Of a stretch of DNA of 64,000 nucleotides, positions 11,285 to 22,659 are shown in pieces. A program made the translations under genes and the position numbers. Numbering within the stretch: the stretch's first letter is position 1; every line of letters starts with the position of its first letter. The notes beneath the pieces are model-generated. The model did not search any database. It was not told where the DNA came from and saw only the letters and a program-made list of their open reading frames with translations. The stretch covers positions 25,210,243-25,274,242 of the forward strand of contig OY829657.1 of assembly GCA_963691815.1 (NCBI GenBank). The letters run 5' to 3'. The DNA is from Echiichthys vipera (taxonomy: Eukaryota; Chordata; Actinopteri; Perciformes; Trachinidae).

Positions 11285-11445
11285 TCTAGAATCAACGTAT
11301 TCTCATCAACGGGTCAGTAGGATATCCTGCAGAAACTTTTGCACAACAATTTGTATGATTGCTGTGAAACAGCATCTGGTACATGAAGATGAAGGTTAAG
11401 TTTAGGCACCAGAGCAACTTGGCTTAGATCAGAAAAAACGTTTAT
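11285..11445. mobile_element. Transposon remnant carrying a single family-A unit
   Basis: AACGTATTCTCATCAAC (about 11298), followed by GTAGGATATCCTGCAGAAA, matches sequences at 15885, 24.08 kb (reverse) and 56.59 kb. Downstream, AAGGTTAAGTTTAGGCACC and AACTTGGCTTAGATCAG match one unit plus flank of the 24-kb minisatellite, here unamplified. Confidence 0.55.
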
Positions 11446-11499
11446 TTTTTCTGTACTTATATAATGGGCAAATTATTATAATGCATCTAGCAGTGATGA

Positions 11500-12165
11500 T
11501 CTAAGACTGCAAGCGAAGCTCAGCTTCCCCTAAAATGTCACCAAAAAAATGTGGTGAAATATGTTCTGCTGTGTGTACATTTATAGAATAGAATATAATA
11601 TAACTACTTTATTGATCCAAGCTTGGAAATTGCGGTTTCATTGACTAAATACACACTAGAAACCTTCATCTTTTGTTCAGAATCAGCTTTTTATCCCAGG
11701 TAACCGGAGCAACTTCCTTCTCACACAGTCGGACGCTCAGCTTCTACTGACTTCAATGGGGAAGCGTAGAGCGGGTTGTTCCACTGCAGCCAAACTAGAC
11801 GCTCATTGGATAAATGCTGGGCTTTGTCCCGCCCATCGGACGCTCAGCGTCTCTGGGGGTCCATGGGACAGTGGGCTGGCCCCGAAAGCTCGGCTTCTGC
11901 ATGATGATTGGATGAGCTGTCTGAGGCGGAATCCTTTCTTGATTGACAGCTAAATCAGCGAATCAGCGATCTTGAAGAATAAACATCTAGCGGAGCTTTT
12001 TCCAAGTTTTTCATTCTGTTGTTCTGAACTGATCCGAAGACTTTACCGATCCCCAGAGACTTTGTCTTTGTTAAAAACGACTAGCGTTGTGTTTGGTGAT
12101 TCTGTTCTGTCACTCTGCGGTTTATTTCCCCAATGAGCAGCAGCAGCTGTGGAGCTTCTCCCCCC
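11500..12165. mobile_element. Probable interspersed repeat
   Basis: TACTTTATTGATCCAAGCTTGGAAATTG (from about 11602) is a phrase I recognise from fish repeats. GACGCTCAGCTTCT/GACGCTCAGCGTCT recurs at about 11732 and 11850, each followed by a CAATGGGG/CCATGGG phrase. No intact gene is present. Class uncertain. Confidence 0.4.
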
Positions 12166-12167
12166 GT

Positions 12168-12217
12168 CACTCACACTCACACTCACACTCACACTCACAC
12201 TCACACTCACACTCACA
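12168..12217. repeat. Hexanucleotide repeat (ACTCAC)n
   Basis: About eight near-perfect ACTCAC hexamers. Confidence 0.95.
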
Positions 12218-12860
12218 GCTGGTCACACTTCACAGTAGCCTGGCGCAGCAGCTCCAGCTGGGCCAAGGCCTTTTAAGCAGCCTAGCTCTGCTGCCATTGA
12301 GAGGACACTGGTCAAGTCCCTGGAAAAGACGCCTAGTTGGTACGACAAGGTCACAGATCATTTTCTTGAAAAGGAACGAAGGGTAGAAGTTACATATAAA
12401 TAAACAAACACACTGGATCACCACCAAAGTGCAATCTGAAAATCTGAAAGTGAAACTTCATAATTGTACATGGGCATTTAAATGTCAAATTAGTAAAATA
12501 ACGTTGATGAGAGAAAGCAGTAAGAACGTTTTGACGACGCTCAGCCTGAGAAGCTCAGGTGGTCGTAAAAATGGAAATGAAGAAGACTCTAGGGTATATT
12601 TTGGAGCTGTTAAAGCACGTCATTTTATTGTGAAGGACTTAAGTATGGTCCTGGAAAACATTGATGTTAATGTTGACGACCAGCAGCTCCCAGTGTTTAC
12701 GACGGGGAGATCGGATTGTCCGACTAGGGCTGAGAGGAGAACACGGCTAATATACCGGTGTTACCATACTTTTGACAACTTGTGTAATAACAAATATAAA
12801 TTAGGCCGTTAAAATAATATATGGTTTGAAAAATAAGACGTTAGACTTTAGTTTAACACC
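12218..12860. other. Unique sequence with a 127-codon open frame of no known kind
   Basis: The plus-strand frame 12429-12812 has no recognisable domain, no codon bias and no supporting context. I treat it as chance or repeat-derived. Confidence 0.3.
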
Positions 12861-12924
12861 ATTAAACTCTAAACATTACACCATAATTTATATTGGGAGA
12901 TTAAACAGAAGGTTTGATAGAATT

Positions 12925-13085
12925 TAGCCAAAAACTGTCCAACTGGTGACACAGATGCGTTAGTATGTGTATTAATCCGCCTCTGAAAATAGTCCCCAAC
13001 AAATGCCCTATTTCCTCCTGTCAGCGAAGAAACTATGAAAGATTTATGTCTCCAGTAGGAACCAATAGGCTTGTTAGGAGGCTTT
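12925..13085. mobile_element. Dispersed repeat fragment, paired with 14.43-14.55 kb
   Basis: ATTAATCCGCCTCTGAAAAT (12971) then AGTCC and TTTCCTCCTG (13011) align with ATTAATCCACCGTGGAAAAT (14482), AGTCC and TTTCCTCCTG (14519) in the same orientation. Two copies so close suggest one family. Type unknown. Confidence 0.5.
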
Positions 13086-13268
13086 GATGCTGAAAAGACA
13101 AAATACTCCACAAACACAGTGCACTATTCTTACAGTATCATACTGTAAAGTCCAGAAGGACGTGTACTGTCATATTGGAAGATGTTGCTTCAATCAAAGC
13201 TCTCGATAGCAGTAAATCATCTGCAACAGCCATGCTCGCCACTGTTATTACCTTGTTTACTGTCTGTG

Positions 13269-13270
<2 letters not shown>

Positions 13271-13300
<30 letters not shown>

Positions 13301-13301
13301 G
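13271..13301. repeat. (CA)n microsatellite
   Basis: About 15 CA units. Confidence 0.95.
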
Positions 13302-13439
13302 GAAAAGATAAACATGTGGAGAGATAAATACATACACTCACAGACCCATGATGTGCACTTATATAATGCGAGCGCACACACAGGCCGCTGCACTCTCTGA
13401 TCGAAACCAATGGATTGAATGGATTTTTTTTTTATAATT

Positions 13440-13790
13440 TAAAATGTAACAGGGGAGAGTTGGAGGACACTGAGAGAAAGAGAGAGATGAATGAATCAGA
13501 AAGAGAGGGAGAGAGAGAATTAGATAAACTGGAGATGGAGAGAGAGGGAGAGGGCGGTCGAGCTTGTGTTTGCTGGGCCGTGAAGCGTTCAGCTGTACCG
13601 CCATTTGAACGCTCTGTTAGCAGCCGAGCCATTTCTTAATAACACTCATAACTGCTCTCTGAAACACACCTCCTCCAGTCCCTCCATCCCTCTTTCTGTC
13701 CCGCCACCCCTCTATCTCTGCCATCATCCCTCATCTCTCTTTCCATCTTCATCCTTTCATCCCTCTATCGTCCGTCTTTATGCTCCAAGC
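13440..13790. repeat. Purine tract followed by pyrimidine tract
   Basis: 13450-13555 is GA-rich on the plus strand (GAGAGAGGGAGAGAGAG) and 13670-13780 is CT-rich (CATCCCTCTTTCTG). The opposing tracts are about 110 bases apart. The open frames here are compositional. Confidence 0.75.
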
Positions 13791-14084
13791 TAATGCTCAG
13801 ACCTGTGTCAGCACTGCGCTGGAGGGTTGGCTTCATTTGAGTCTTAAACAAGACTGTAGAGGAGTTCAGTTCATTTATTTATATGTATATATCAGGAATA
13901 TGAGGATCTAAATAATCCCGGTTCAGTGACGATACATACGGCTGTTTTGTGGAAAAGTTTTTTTCAGAGCGCATTGCCAATATTGGATTATAAGGAGTTG
14001 GTTCATCATTCTCCAGTCAGAATACCACGCTACTGTGGCATGAGAAAAAAAGGTCATTCTTGTAATTCTTGCGTCAAAGCATAC

Positions 14085-14285
14085 CACAGTCTTTTTCAGC
14101 ATGAATATACATCAAGTAAGCTATTGAGACAAAAAAAATTTGTGTATAAACTATTAACAGAGAAATCCTGGAGAGTCGCTAACAGCCAGACGTGGCTAAC
14201 ACTGATTAGCTTGGGGTGGTGCACTGAACGCATCCAAAACATCTTTGGTAACCACTAATACTGCTCAAAATAAAGCACCAACAGT
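14085..14285. mobile_element. Dispersed repeat, copy 1 (partner at 42.79-42.97 kb)
   Basis: The shared blocks, in order and same orientation, are GTCTTTTTCAGCATGAA, ATACATCAA, GGAGAG..GCTAACAGCC, GGCTAACACTGATTAGCT, GGTG..CTGAACGCATCC and CTAATACTGCTCAAAATA. The two copies are clearly homologous but diverged, as in an old transposon family. No coding content. Confidence 0.7.
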
Positions 14286-14429
14286 GTAGTTAGTGAACCC
14301 GGAGTTTGTTAAATGAGTCAAGAGTCTAAATTTTATCCCTTCAATAACTTTTCAGTTTTTTTAAATCTTCTTTTATGCTTTTATCAACCACTGTGCCCTG
14401 TTCGGGACGTCCTGTCTCATCTGTACCTG

Positions 14430-14550
14430 TAGCAACATGGGACACAAATTCAATCTTTTTCATTCTGTCCCTAAAATGCTGATTAATCCACCGTGGAAAA
14501 TAGTCCGACACATTTCCATTTCCTCCTGTTTGTTTGAATAAAAACTCCAG
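14430..14550. mobile_element. Dispersed repeat fragment, second copy of the 12.93-kb element
   Basis: See the 12925-13085 entry for the matching blocks. It is followed by a (CA)n array at 14645-14675. Confidence 0.5.
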
Positions 14551-14644
14551 TGAGCAGCTGAAGTTACTGATGAAACATTGAGTAACATGAGCACTATCCA
14601 TCAAGTGTTCATCCTTAAATTCTGCTTCACTCTCAGTTCTGCAT

Positions 14645-14675
<31 letters not shown>
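14645..14675. repeat. (CA)n microsatellite
   Basis: About 15 CA units. Confidence 0.95.
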
Positions 14676-14677
<2 letters not shown>

Positions 14678-14819
14678 TTCTTTGCCAACCAGTACCAGTT
14701 AGCCTTGTCTCTGATTTGCATGTCTATGGGTTTTCCCAGACACAGCTACCGCCAAATAATTAGCATGAACACACACACTTACTGTATCTGAAATTACCGC
14801 CGTGCTGCTCCTGGAAATA

Positions 14820-14960
14820 TGCTCTCTCTTTCTCACACTGAAGCTATCCCCCTCCCCCCCTCCCGTCATTCCTTCCTTCCTTCCTACCCCCTTGGTTTCC
14901 TTCTCCTACCGTTTGTCCTCTTCCCTACCTCCTTAAACCCTCCTTCCGTCCTTCACATCT
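14820..14960. repeat. Pyrimidine-rich low-complexity tract
   Basis: CCCCCTCCCGTCATTCCTTC continues into (TTCC)n and further CT-rich sequence. Confidence 0.7.
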
Positions 14961-14969
14961 TCCTTTTCA

Positions 14970-15870
14970 AACCACAGGCAGTCTGCGGCTGGACTAATTG
15001 CAGCTGTTGTTTTCTAACTGCAACACGAGGAATCTTCTGTTGTATATTAACACAAGTGCAGTGGAGATGAATAAAATAATGTTGCTTTGAGGCTAAAAGC
15101 GGAGAAAGTTCATTTTGAAGCCATCTGTCCCTCAGGATGCTGATTAATTTGTCGCCGGCTGCCTGTCACTCAAACCGTTTGATCTGCGCTCTCACTAATT
15201 GATTTTTTAATACTTTTAAGGAGGAAAAAAAAAAGAACCATGAGCTAAGTTGACTTTGATGAGGTTGTTGATCAGAAGAACTTTTTCATTCATTTTTTTT
15301 TAAGTAGCAGCATGTTCAGTCTCGGCTGAATCAAAGAAACGGGGTAAATATGGCAGATCTGCTTCTCTGATTTCTGATAAAAAGAGTTCTTATTGTCTGA
15401 ATTTGACCACTTTTATTCTCCCAATTACTTTAAATACTCAGTTTTTTTCCTCCGAGTTTTATTCCCTCAGGGTCAAGGAGCTTGTGAAAGATTTAGATCA
15501 CAGCATCTTAAAGCTGCAGCCGAGACATTTGACTGCGTCTGACCTCCTTCACATGCAGATGTGTTAGAAATGACTGATTTAGCAGCTACACAAAACATCT
15601 TTATTGGATAAATATTCCCTGTGGGACTTTATCGTGGTGAGATGTTACTGAGATTAGGACCCTGTTTTTGTAACAGAATGGACTTAAGATTTATGTATCA
15701 ACACCTAGTTTTTTTGTGTGAACTAGAAGTGGACTGACAATGAGCCAGCTGATGTTTCTTCAGGAAAACACGTTATAGATTAATTCACTTCAAATCATTG
15801 TGTCACCAGTCACACAAATAGTGAAGCAGAGAACAATGACAGGTTTCAAGGTCAGACAGTTGAGTCTTTT
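14970..15870. other. Repeat-free block, candidate regulatory sequence
   Basis: 15115-15225 (GATGCTGATTAATTTGTCGC, CTCACTAATTGATTTTTTAA) has homeodomain-like sites and the texture of a conserved non-coding element. The rest is unremarkable AT-rich sequence. No exon signature. Confidence 0.25.
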
Positions 15871-15879
15871 GCTGTGTAA

Positions 15880-16115
15880 CGTATTCTCATCAACAGGTTT
15901 GTATGATACCTGACGATGTATGATGTCCTATTTCATACAGGCTGTCCTCACTGTTCATATACATACATATTCATATACCTGCAAAATATAATGCACAGTT
16001 TTTGTGTAATCTCCATATTTATTACTGTAGAAATGATGTCTGGAGCAAAGATCAGGTGACGTAGTAAAACACAGGACTTTCAACTGTTTATGTCCTGGAA
16101 GAACGGAGACAAGCA
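15880..16115. mobile_element. Transposon remnant related to the 24-kb and 61.8-kb units
   Basis: AACGTATTCTCATCAACAGG at about 15887 opens the stretch. ACACAGGACTTTCAACTG and TGTCCTGGAAGAACGGAGAC (16090) match the reverse complement of 24.49-24.54 kb and the plus strand at 61.80 kb. The minisatellite itself is absent. Confidence 0.55.
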
Positions 16116-16189
16116 GGCACATCTGTCAACATTAGTGAATATGAAACACATCATTTCTTACTTTTCTCACCGTGTTGCCACTCACACAC

Positions 16190-16230
16190 AAACACTGTCT
16201 TTACAAACAAACATCGTCTTGTCTGTGTTA

Positions 16231-16269
<39 letters not shown>

Positions 16270-16379
16270 CTCGTGTTCTCTTCATTAACAGCCTGTTTCT
16301 CATCTTTTCTGTGTGTTGATTCCCTTCTACACACACGCGCTCATACAAACTGATAACATTGCTGTTATGACTAATGAGA

Positions 16380-16416
<37 letters not shown>

Positions 16417-16527
16417 CTGCGCGCAGGACCCGATGTTATTAAATGATATCAACATCAAGGCTCCTGTTTGAAGTTTAACTTCCTTTTTTGTTCTCTCTCT
16501 CTCTCTACCCACACACACATACACACA

Positions 16528-16596
<69 letters not shown>

Positions 16597-16770
16597 TGAT
16601 TGCACTTTGTAAGTTTCTTTGTGAGAGAGTTTATTGCAGTGTTATCAACCCTCTGCATCAGCTCTGAACCGTGTGTGTGTGTTTGTGTGTGTGTGTGTTT
16701 GCTATCAGTGCTGTGTCTTAGTGTGAGGATGAGAACCATACATCATAGTTTTACTGTACCAGATAGCTTA

Positions 16771-16817
<47 letters not shown>
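16190..16817. repeat. TG/CA microsatellite cluster
   Basis: TG arrays lie at 16233-16266 and 16384-16414, a CA array of about 85 bp at 16510-16595, a TG array at 16672-16699 and a CA array at 16772-16817. A (CT)n run precedes the long CA array near 16493-16506. Adjacent complementary arrays could pair. Confidence 0.96.
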
Positions 16818-16849
16818 TGCACGCACAGATGGGTTAAAATAGATATTAT

Positions 16850-17340
16850 TGTTTTTGAAAATAATTTACAGGGTTTATGTTGCAGCCCTGTCCCTATAAA
16901 AACATCTGTAGGACTCCTAAGTCACTCAGGGTAAATGAGGAAGGAGCCAACATGGCTGCTACAGTCAACATTTTGGGAGATTAAATGATAGTGAGCTTTT
17001 AAAAAGGTATGGCCTTAATGGAGACGGCATTATGAACGTGGTAGAGTTGGTCAGAGATGCCATCACATCAACAACCAATAATAACCACCAATATCACCGC
17101 AGATTAAAGTTGGTCCAACTCTCCAGAAGGTATGAACACGATGTCATCCGTGGCAATGAGGTCAACTGAATAAGTTTTGGTTATTTCTGGTGTGAATTTT
17201 GGTTGTCACTTCCTGACATGTGGCGTTCATAAACAAAGTTCTGCTCCAAGTACAGAGTCGTTAATAACGCTCCTCACACTCACCGTTTAATCACAACTGC
17301 TTTGCGTCTCTTTAAGGACGCTCCCTAGTGGTTGACAATC
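16850..17340. other. Non-coding sequence, possibly diverged repeat
   Basis: GTTGCAGCCCTG (16881) resembles one end of hAT-like fish elements (compare 35141-35152). I see no exon or tandem structure. Confidence 0.3.
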
Positions 17341-17345
17341 TCTCT

Positions 17346-17373
17346 CACACACACACACGCAAACATACACACA
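17346..17373. repeat. Short interrupted (CA)n
   Basis: CA units with GC and AT interruptions. Confidence 0.85.
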
Positions 17374-17447
17374 CTTTGAAGGCATTATTTTGCATGTTTC
17401 ACCCCGGTAGCAGCTGAGTCAAAGGAGCGTCCATCTCCAGTGATTGG

Positions 17448-17550
17448 CGTGAAGTTTAATGTAGATATTTGTGTTCCCCAGAGGGTGAATCCTTACAATG
17501 ATCACGAACCTTTGACCTTTGCTCTAGCGCCACCAGCAGGATGAAACTTC
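17448..17550. mobile_element. Fragment of a common fish interspersed repeat
   Basis: The series TTTAATGTAGATATTTGTGT, TCCCCAGAGGGTGAATCCT, TGACCTTTGCTCTAGCGCC and ACCAGCAGGATGAAACTT is a string I recognise from widely dispersed fish repeats. Family name not assigned. Confidence 0.5.
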
Positions 17551-18120
17551 TATATATGCACAAGAAGCCAGAAGTCACAACATGTCCTGATCACAGAGGA
17601 TGAACCATTTAGATTTTGAGAACATGTTAAGCTCTACTAAACCTCAAAGGGTATGAGTCATTTACATACATTTAACTCCTTAGATGTTTGGGAGGAGTGA
17701 TGCAAAAGCTGTTAGTGCACCGCTGTGGTGATATTCAATCATTAACAGGTCTGGTGAGATGTTGCCTGGTTTGGTATCAATGGATCATAATTCTTTTCTG
17801 TTTCTCTGATAAGAAGCGGTGACACAGATCAGATGGCATTGCGTTGAAAAATGGTTTTGTGGGTTATTTACTTATTTAGGTTTTATCTCAGTGTGATGGA
17901 GGAAGCAGATATCACCTCCATTTACAGCAAAACACACACTCTGTTCTCTTACTGTTACTGTATTTTCTACTGCAGCTCCACCTCTGTACTGCGACATGGT
18001 CTCCAATCTGAGGCGCTTTCCCTTTCACCCGTCTCCCTACCTGTCTGTCTTTTTATTTCATCGTCTGTTTGAGAACTATTTTCTCTTCTATTTCCAAAGT
18101 CTTTCGCTCTCCATTTCCTT
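17551..18120. other. Unique sequence, no gene seen
   Basis: No tandem structure or convincing exon. A CT-rich portion lies at 18000-18120, just before the next TG array. Confidence 0.4.
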
Positions 18121-18140
18121 GATTTCATGGCAACAGTATG

Positions 18141-18470
<330 letters not shown>

Positions 18471-18499
18471 CAGGGTAGTTAAGCATGAGGGCCTGCAGG

Positions 18500-18690
18500 T
18501 GATTACATTTCTTTAGGATAGGAAAGAGTGAGAGGATGAGCGAGAGAGGGGAACGAAGCATAAAGAAAGAGGAAGGAAAATCCAGAAAGAGAGAGGAAGG
18601 AGGAAGGAAAAATTAGCGAGACAATGAGAGAAAAGGAAAAAGCCCAAAAGGAAACAGAGGAAGCAAGAGAGTGAGAGAACAACTGGAGGG
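18500..18690. repeat. Purine-rich tract
   Basis: GAAAGAGGAAGGAAAATCC and similar GA-rich sequence for almost 200 bases. Confidence 0.7.
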
Positions 18691-18925
18691 AATTATAATC
18701 TCAATGTACCAATGTTTAATGTTTTAATTATTAATAATCATTAATTAATTTGTTACACCATTTAAGCCTCTATTACCAATTGCAGTTGCAGTCCTTATAT
18801 ATGTATTAATTAACATCACAATTATGAGTCTAACAAATGAAGAAGTGTATTAATCTTGTTCTTCCACAATGTGATATTAAAAGACTAATGGGATTTCAAA
18901 ATGTTCAAAGCATCCGGAGCTGAAA
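18691..18925. other. AT-rich unique block
   Basis: Very AT-rich, with TTAATTATTAATAATCATTA near 18725. It may be a regulatory element or simply AT-rich spacer. Confidence 0.3.
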
Positions 18926-18939
18926 TATGGCTTTTTATC

Positions 18940-19740
18940 ACGGGCGGATCAATCCGCTGAGGGGCCCGGGACGAAAATGTCATCATGGGCCCCTCATCCA
19001 TCCGGTCACTATGCGTTGTGTACAGATGGATGAGGGGCGATACGGATATAACCTTCCCCAGGGTCTATATGTGTGGCTATATGAATAGGTGCCAATAACC
19101 CCTGATATATGGACACCTATGAAATGTTGTTGTCCCTCAGCTGATTGAAGCACATCAGTCTGCTCCGGTGTGCCACATGATAACGAAAAAGTGCCGCTTC
19201 TACCCATAGATGCTGCGGAGAAATGTAAACGAGTGTCTGACCAGAAGCTCACTTCTGTCTGTTTTAACAGATATAAACTGAAAAATGAGAGAAAAAGGAG
19301 GCGTTTGTTGTTACGTTCTGTTGCTATGCTGTTACTAAGGTAAGGGTCGCATTACTTATTTAACCAGAAGTGAAGGGAAACGAGTTGTTATTTTTTAAAA
19401 ACTTTCAAATGTTACCGCAAAAAGACATGAAATAGTATAAATGAGTGGTCTAATTATTGTTTTATATAGTAAGTGACTATGATATAAGGGGGTAAATGCC
19501 CTTCGAGGTGTTCAATTATCAGGTATGAATGGACTTTGTGTCAGACAGTTCTCATCTCTGCGTTGTCCATAAATACTTTTTCGGACATTATTCCTTACAT
19601 AATAGACAACAAAAGCTGAAATAATATACTATGTATTGAAACTAGGTTTTGACGCAAGGTTCTTCAATATTACAAGCCTGAAACTTTCAGGGCCCCCTTG
19701 AGTTCTGGGGCCTTCACTTTCCCAGTTGGTAATCCAATTA
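18940..19740. mobile_element. Probable interspersed repeat with inverted repeat near one edge
   Basis: GAGGGGCCCGGGACGAAAAT and CATGGGCCCC are phrases common in fish repeats, as is CAGGGCCCCCTTGAGTTCTG (19689). A 14-bp inverted repeat (18989-19002 with 19025-19038, GCCCCTCATCCATC) gives a stem with a 22-nt loop. No coding content. Confidence 0.4.
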
Positions 19741-20100
19741 GTTTCTAGTCAAAGTGCAGTGACTACGAAATAATTCAAACAATAAAACCAGCCTGTCATT
19801 CCAAGGATGTCAAATACAGCCATCTTGTCAAGGCACACTCACACGTTCATCTGCAAACCTGTCTGCTGTGATATTTGACGCCTAGAGGAAGTGCTCCAGA
19901 ATTAAGAGCGCCTAACTCTTCATAAAAAGGCATCTTAGGGCAACCCTGACCCTAACCTCCATTCCTTCAGGCCCAAACCTGTGCGTTACTCATGTTACTA
20001 TTGCTTTCGTTGCTACTGCACTCCGCCTTGGTAGGGCCAAAAACACTAATAAGGCAAAGCATGTGGAATATTGCAGCAGCTCTTCTGGTTTCTTCTGGCT
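19741..20100. other. Unique sequence, no gene seen
   Basis: No exon or tandem feature that I can support. Confidence 0.4.
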
Positions 20101-20104
20101 GCAG

Positions 20105-20225
20105 GTATTTCCAGACTCAAGAGCATCAGTGAGGTCCAACACTGATGAAGGTGATTAGTTCTGGCTTTTGGTGTTCCAGTTCATCCCAAAGGTGCTGGAT
20201 GGGGTTGAGGTCAGGACAGTACAGT
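20105..20225. mobile_element. Fragment of a dispersed repeat (possibly DNA-transposon derived)
   Basis: GTGTTCCAGTTCATCCCAAA, GGTGCTGGATGGGGTTGAGG and TCAGGACAGT are phrases I recognise from repeated fish sequences. Only this short stretch is clear. Confidence 0.5.
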
Positions 20226-21180
20226 CCAGGTTTTCGGGTTCAGATCTACTTCGACTTTCGATTTCACTTCTACAACAATGTTTTCAGTAACCGGGATAAA
20301 TAACAAAATTACAGAAATAGTTTTGTCAAAATCAACACACATTCCTTGATTTTGAATTTGCCGTCCTACGGCTCAGAAGAATACATTACAGCTAACTGTG
20401 ATCGTTTGCTTGCCAGCAGTGCCGGTGAAACAAAGCTAACGTAAGAAAAAAACAAATAAAGACAAGACCTCTCCAGGAATCTGGCAGCAGATTGTAGAAA
20501 AGCTGCAATCAAAGGCGGCGGAAACGGAGTTCATCTGTGATGTTGTTTGGATCACAAGATGCTGAGCTTCAAGCGGCAACACCTTCATCTTTGTGTCTCT
20601 GAGCCAAAAACACAGGGGAGAGGGGGAGAGAGGAAGAACATTTGAATGTGAGCAGAAGAGAGAGACAGTTGTCCATAATCAGTGATTCACCATAAAAACA
20701 TTTTTCTCTTCCTCGTTGTCTCCATCAGATCTACTTAACATCATTTTGTCATCCCACACCTCTTTCCCTCCCTCTCCCGCTCTCTTTCCCTCTGTCTCAG
20801 CAATTGTTTCCCCTCGATGGAGCGATAATATCCATCTTATTATGCTCTGTCGAGGCTGGAGTGGGGAGGTTAAACGTCCACTCAGGAGCTACAGTGAAGA
20901 GCATTCGGCTGAAGAGTCGAGCACTCTCAGCTGATAGAAACAGTCGGTGGAAATGTCCCTCTCTGCTTGTCCTGTCCTGAAAAATTTACACTCTGCATGG
21001 GCGGTTTAGGGTCGAGGACATAAAACAATGGATGAACTCAGCAATTCTTTGTATTCAGTCCACTTGTCAGATGACTCTGCTAATACCTGGCAGGGACAGT
21101 GGATCATCCCCTGCATGCTTTTTGCTGTGTCGTTTTAGTGGTCTGAGGAACCAGAGGGTTGTTCTTTGAAGTGATCTAAC
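20226..21180. other. Mostly unique sequence
   Basis: CT-rich portion at about 20755-20810. A 72-codon frame at 20716-20934 has no recognisable content. No exon supported. Confidence 0.35.
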
Positions 21181-21184
21181 CATA

Positions 21185-22290
21185 GCTATCCAAGTTCAAT
21201 ATCCAGCCATTACCATTCAAGGTCACTATCGATCCTTAACCATTCAATGCCATTGTCTAACCCCAAACATTCAATGTTAATGTCTAACCTCAACCATTCA
21301 ATGTCAATATGTAACCTCAACCATTCAATGTCAGTGTCCAACAGTAACCATTCAATGTTTATGTTCACCCATTTCCATTCAATGTCAATGTCTAACTTTA
21401 CACATTTAACTCTAACCATTCAATGTTAATGTCTAACTTTTACGATGCAATGTTAATATCTAACTTTAACCATCTGACTTTAACCATTCAATGTCAATGT
21501 CTAACCTTAACCATTCAATGTCAATATCTAACCTTAACCATCTAACTTTAACCATTCAATGTCAATGTTCAACCATTACCATTCAATGTCAATGTCTAAC
21601 CTCAACCATTCAATGTCAATATCTAACCTTAATCATCTAACTTTAACCATTCAATGTTAATGTTCAACCATTACCATTCAATGTCAATATCTAACCTCAA
21701 CCATTCAATGTCAATATCTAACCTTAATCATCTAACTTTAACCATTCAATGTTAATGTTAAACCATTACCATTCAATGTCAATGTCTAACCTCAACCATT
21801 CAATGTCAATGTCTAACCTTAATCATCTAACTTTAACCATTCAATGTTAATGTTCAACCATTACCATTCAATGTCAATGTCTAACCTCAACCATTCAATG
21901 TCAATGTCTAACCTCAACCATTCAATTTCAATGTCTAACCTCAACCATTCAATGTCAGTATCCAACCATAACCATCTAACTTTAACCATTCAATGTCATT
22001 GTCCAACTGTAAGCATCTAACTTCAACCATTCAATCTCAGTGTCTAACCTTAAACATCTAACCTCAACCATTCAATGTCAATGTCTAACATCAACCATTC
22101 AATGTCAATGTCCAACCGCAACCATCTAACTTTAACCATTCAATGTCAGTGTCCAACTGTACTAATCTAACTTCCACCATTCAATCTCAATGTCTAACCT
22201 TAAACATCTAACCTTAACCTTAAATGTCTTATCTATACCAGCGGACCTTAACCATTCAATGTCAATGTCTAACCTTAACTATCCCACAAG
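21185..22290. repeat. Minisatellite of 27-bp units with a 95-bp higher-order period
   Basis: The base unit is ACCATTCAATGTCAATGTCT plus AACCTCA (27 bp). A linker beginning ATCATCTAACTTTA (14 bp) recurs at exact 95-bp spacing: TCTAACTTTA starts at 21541, 21636, 21731 and 21826, which is three 27-bp units plus the linker. The flanks decay. Frames stay open because 27 is a multiple of three, not because they code. Confidence 0.95.
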
Positions 22291-22650
22291 ACCTTTTCAA
22301 ATATTAGGCTACCATTTACACACAACCAGGTTTAAGGGTGTGGGGGTCAGGGTGGAAGGGTGCAGGAACCCAGTGTTTTGGTTGCCTAACCCTAGTTCAT
22401 GTACTATCACCGCAATTTTTCTCCAATCTCAACCAGACACTAGTTTCCATGTGCAGATAATGTAGAACTTTAAAATAAAAGACACTGGCATGCTTTGACC
22501 CACTTGGACAGAGAAAAAAATGCTTTCGACTTTGTCTGACGCCGAACTGACGTGACATCACCCATGAGGTAGAAACCACACCGATGACGTAAAAGAAAAA
22601 AAAATCAATTTCTTAATTTGTTCTTTAATTCGTCCGTTCATTTGTTGGAT
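22291..22650. other. Unique sequence, no gene seen
   Basis: No supported feature between the minisatellite and the polypyrimidine tract. Confidence 0.4.
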
Positions 22651-22659
22651 GACTTTTGT

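Noticed and set aside
12429..12812. 127-codon plus-strand frame as a possible exon
   Set aside because: Composition is that of the surrounding non-coding DNA and no family resemblance is seen.
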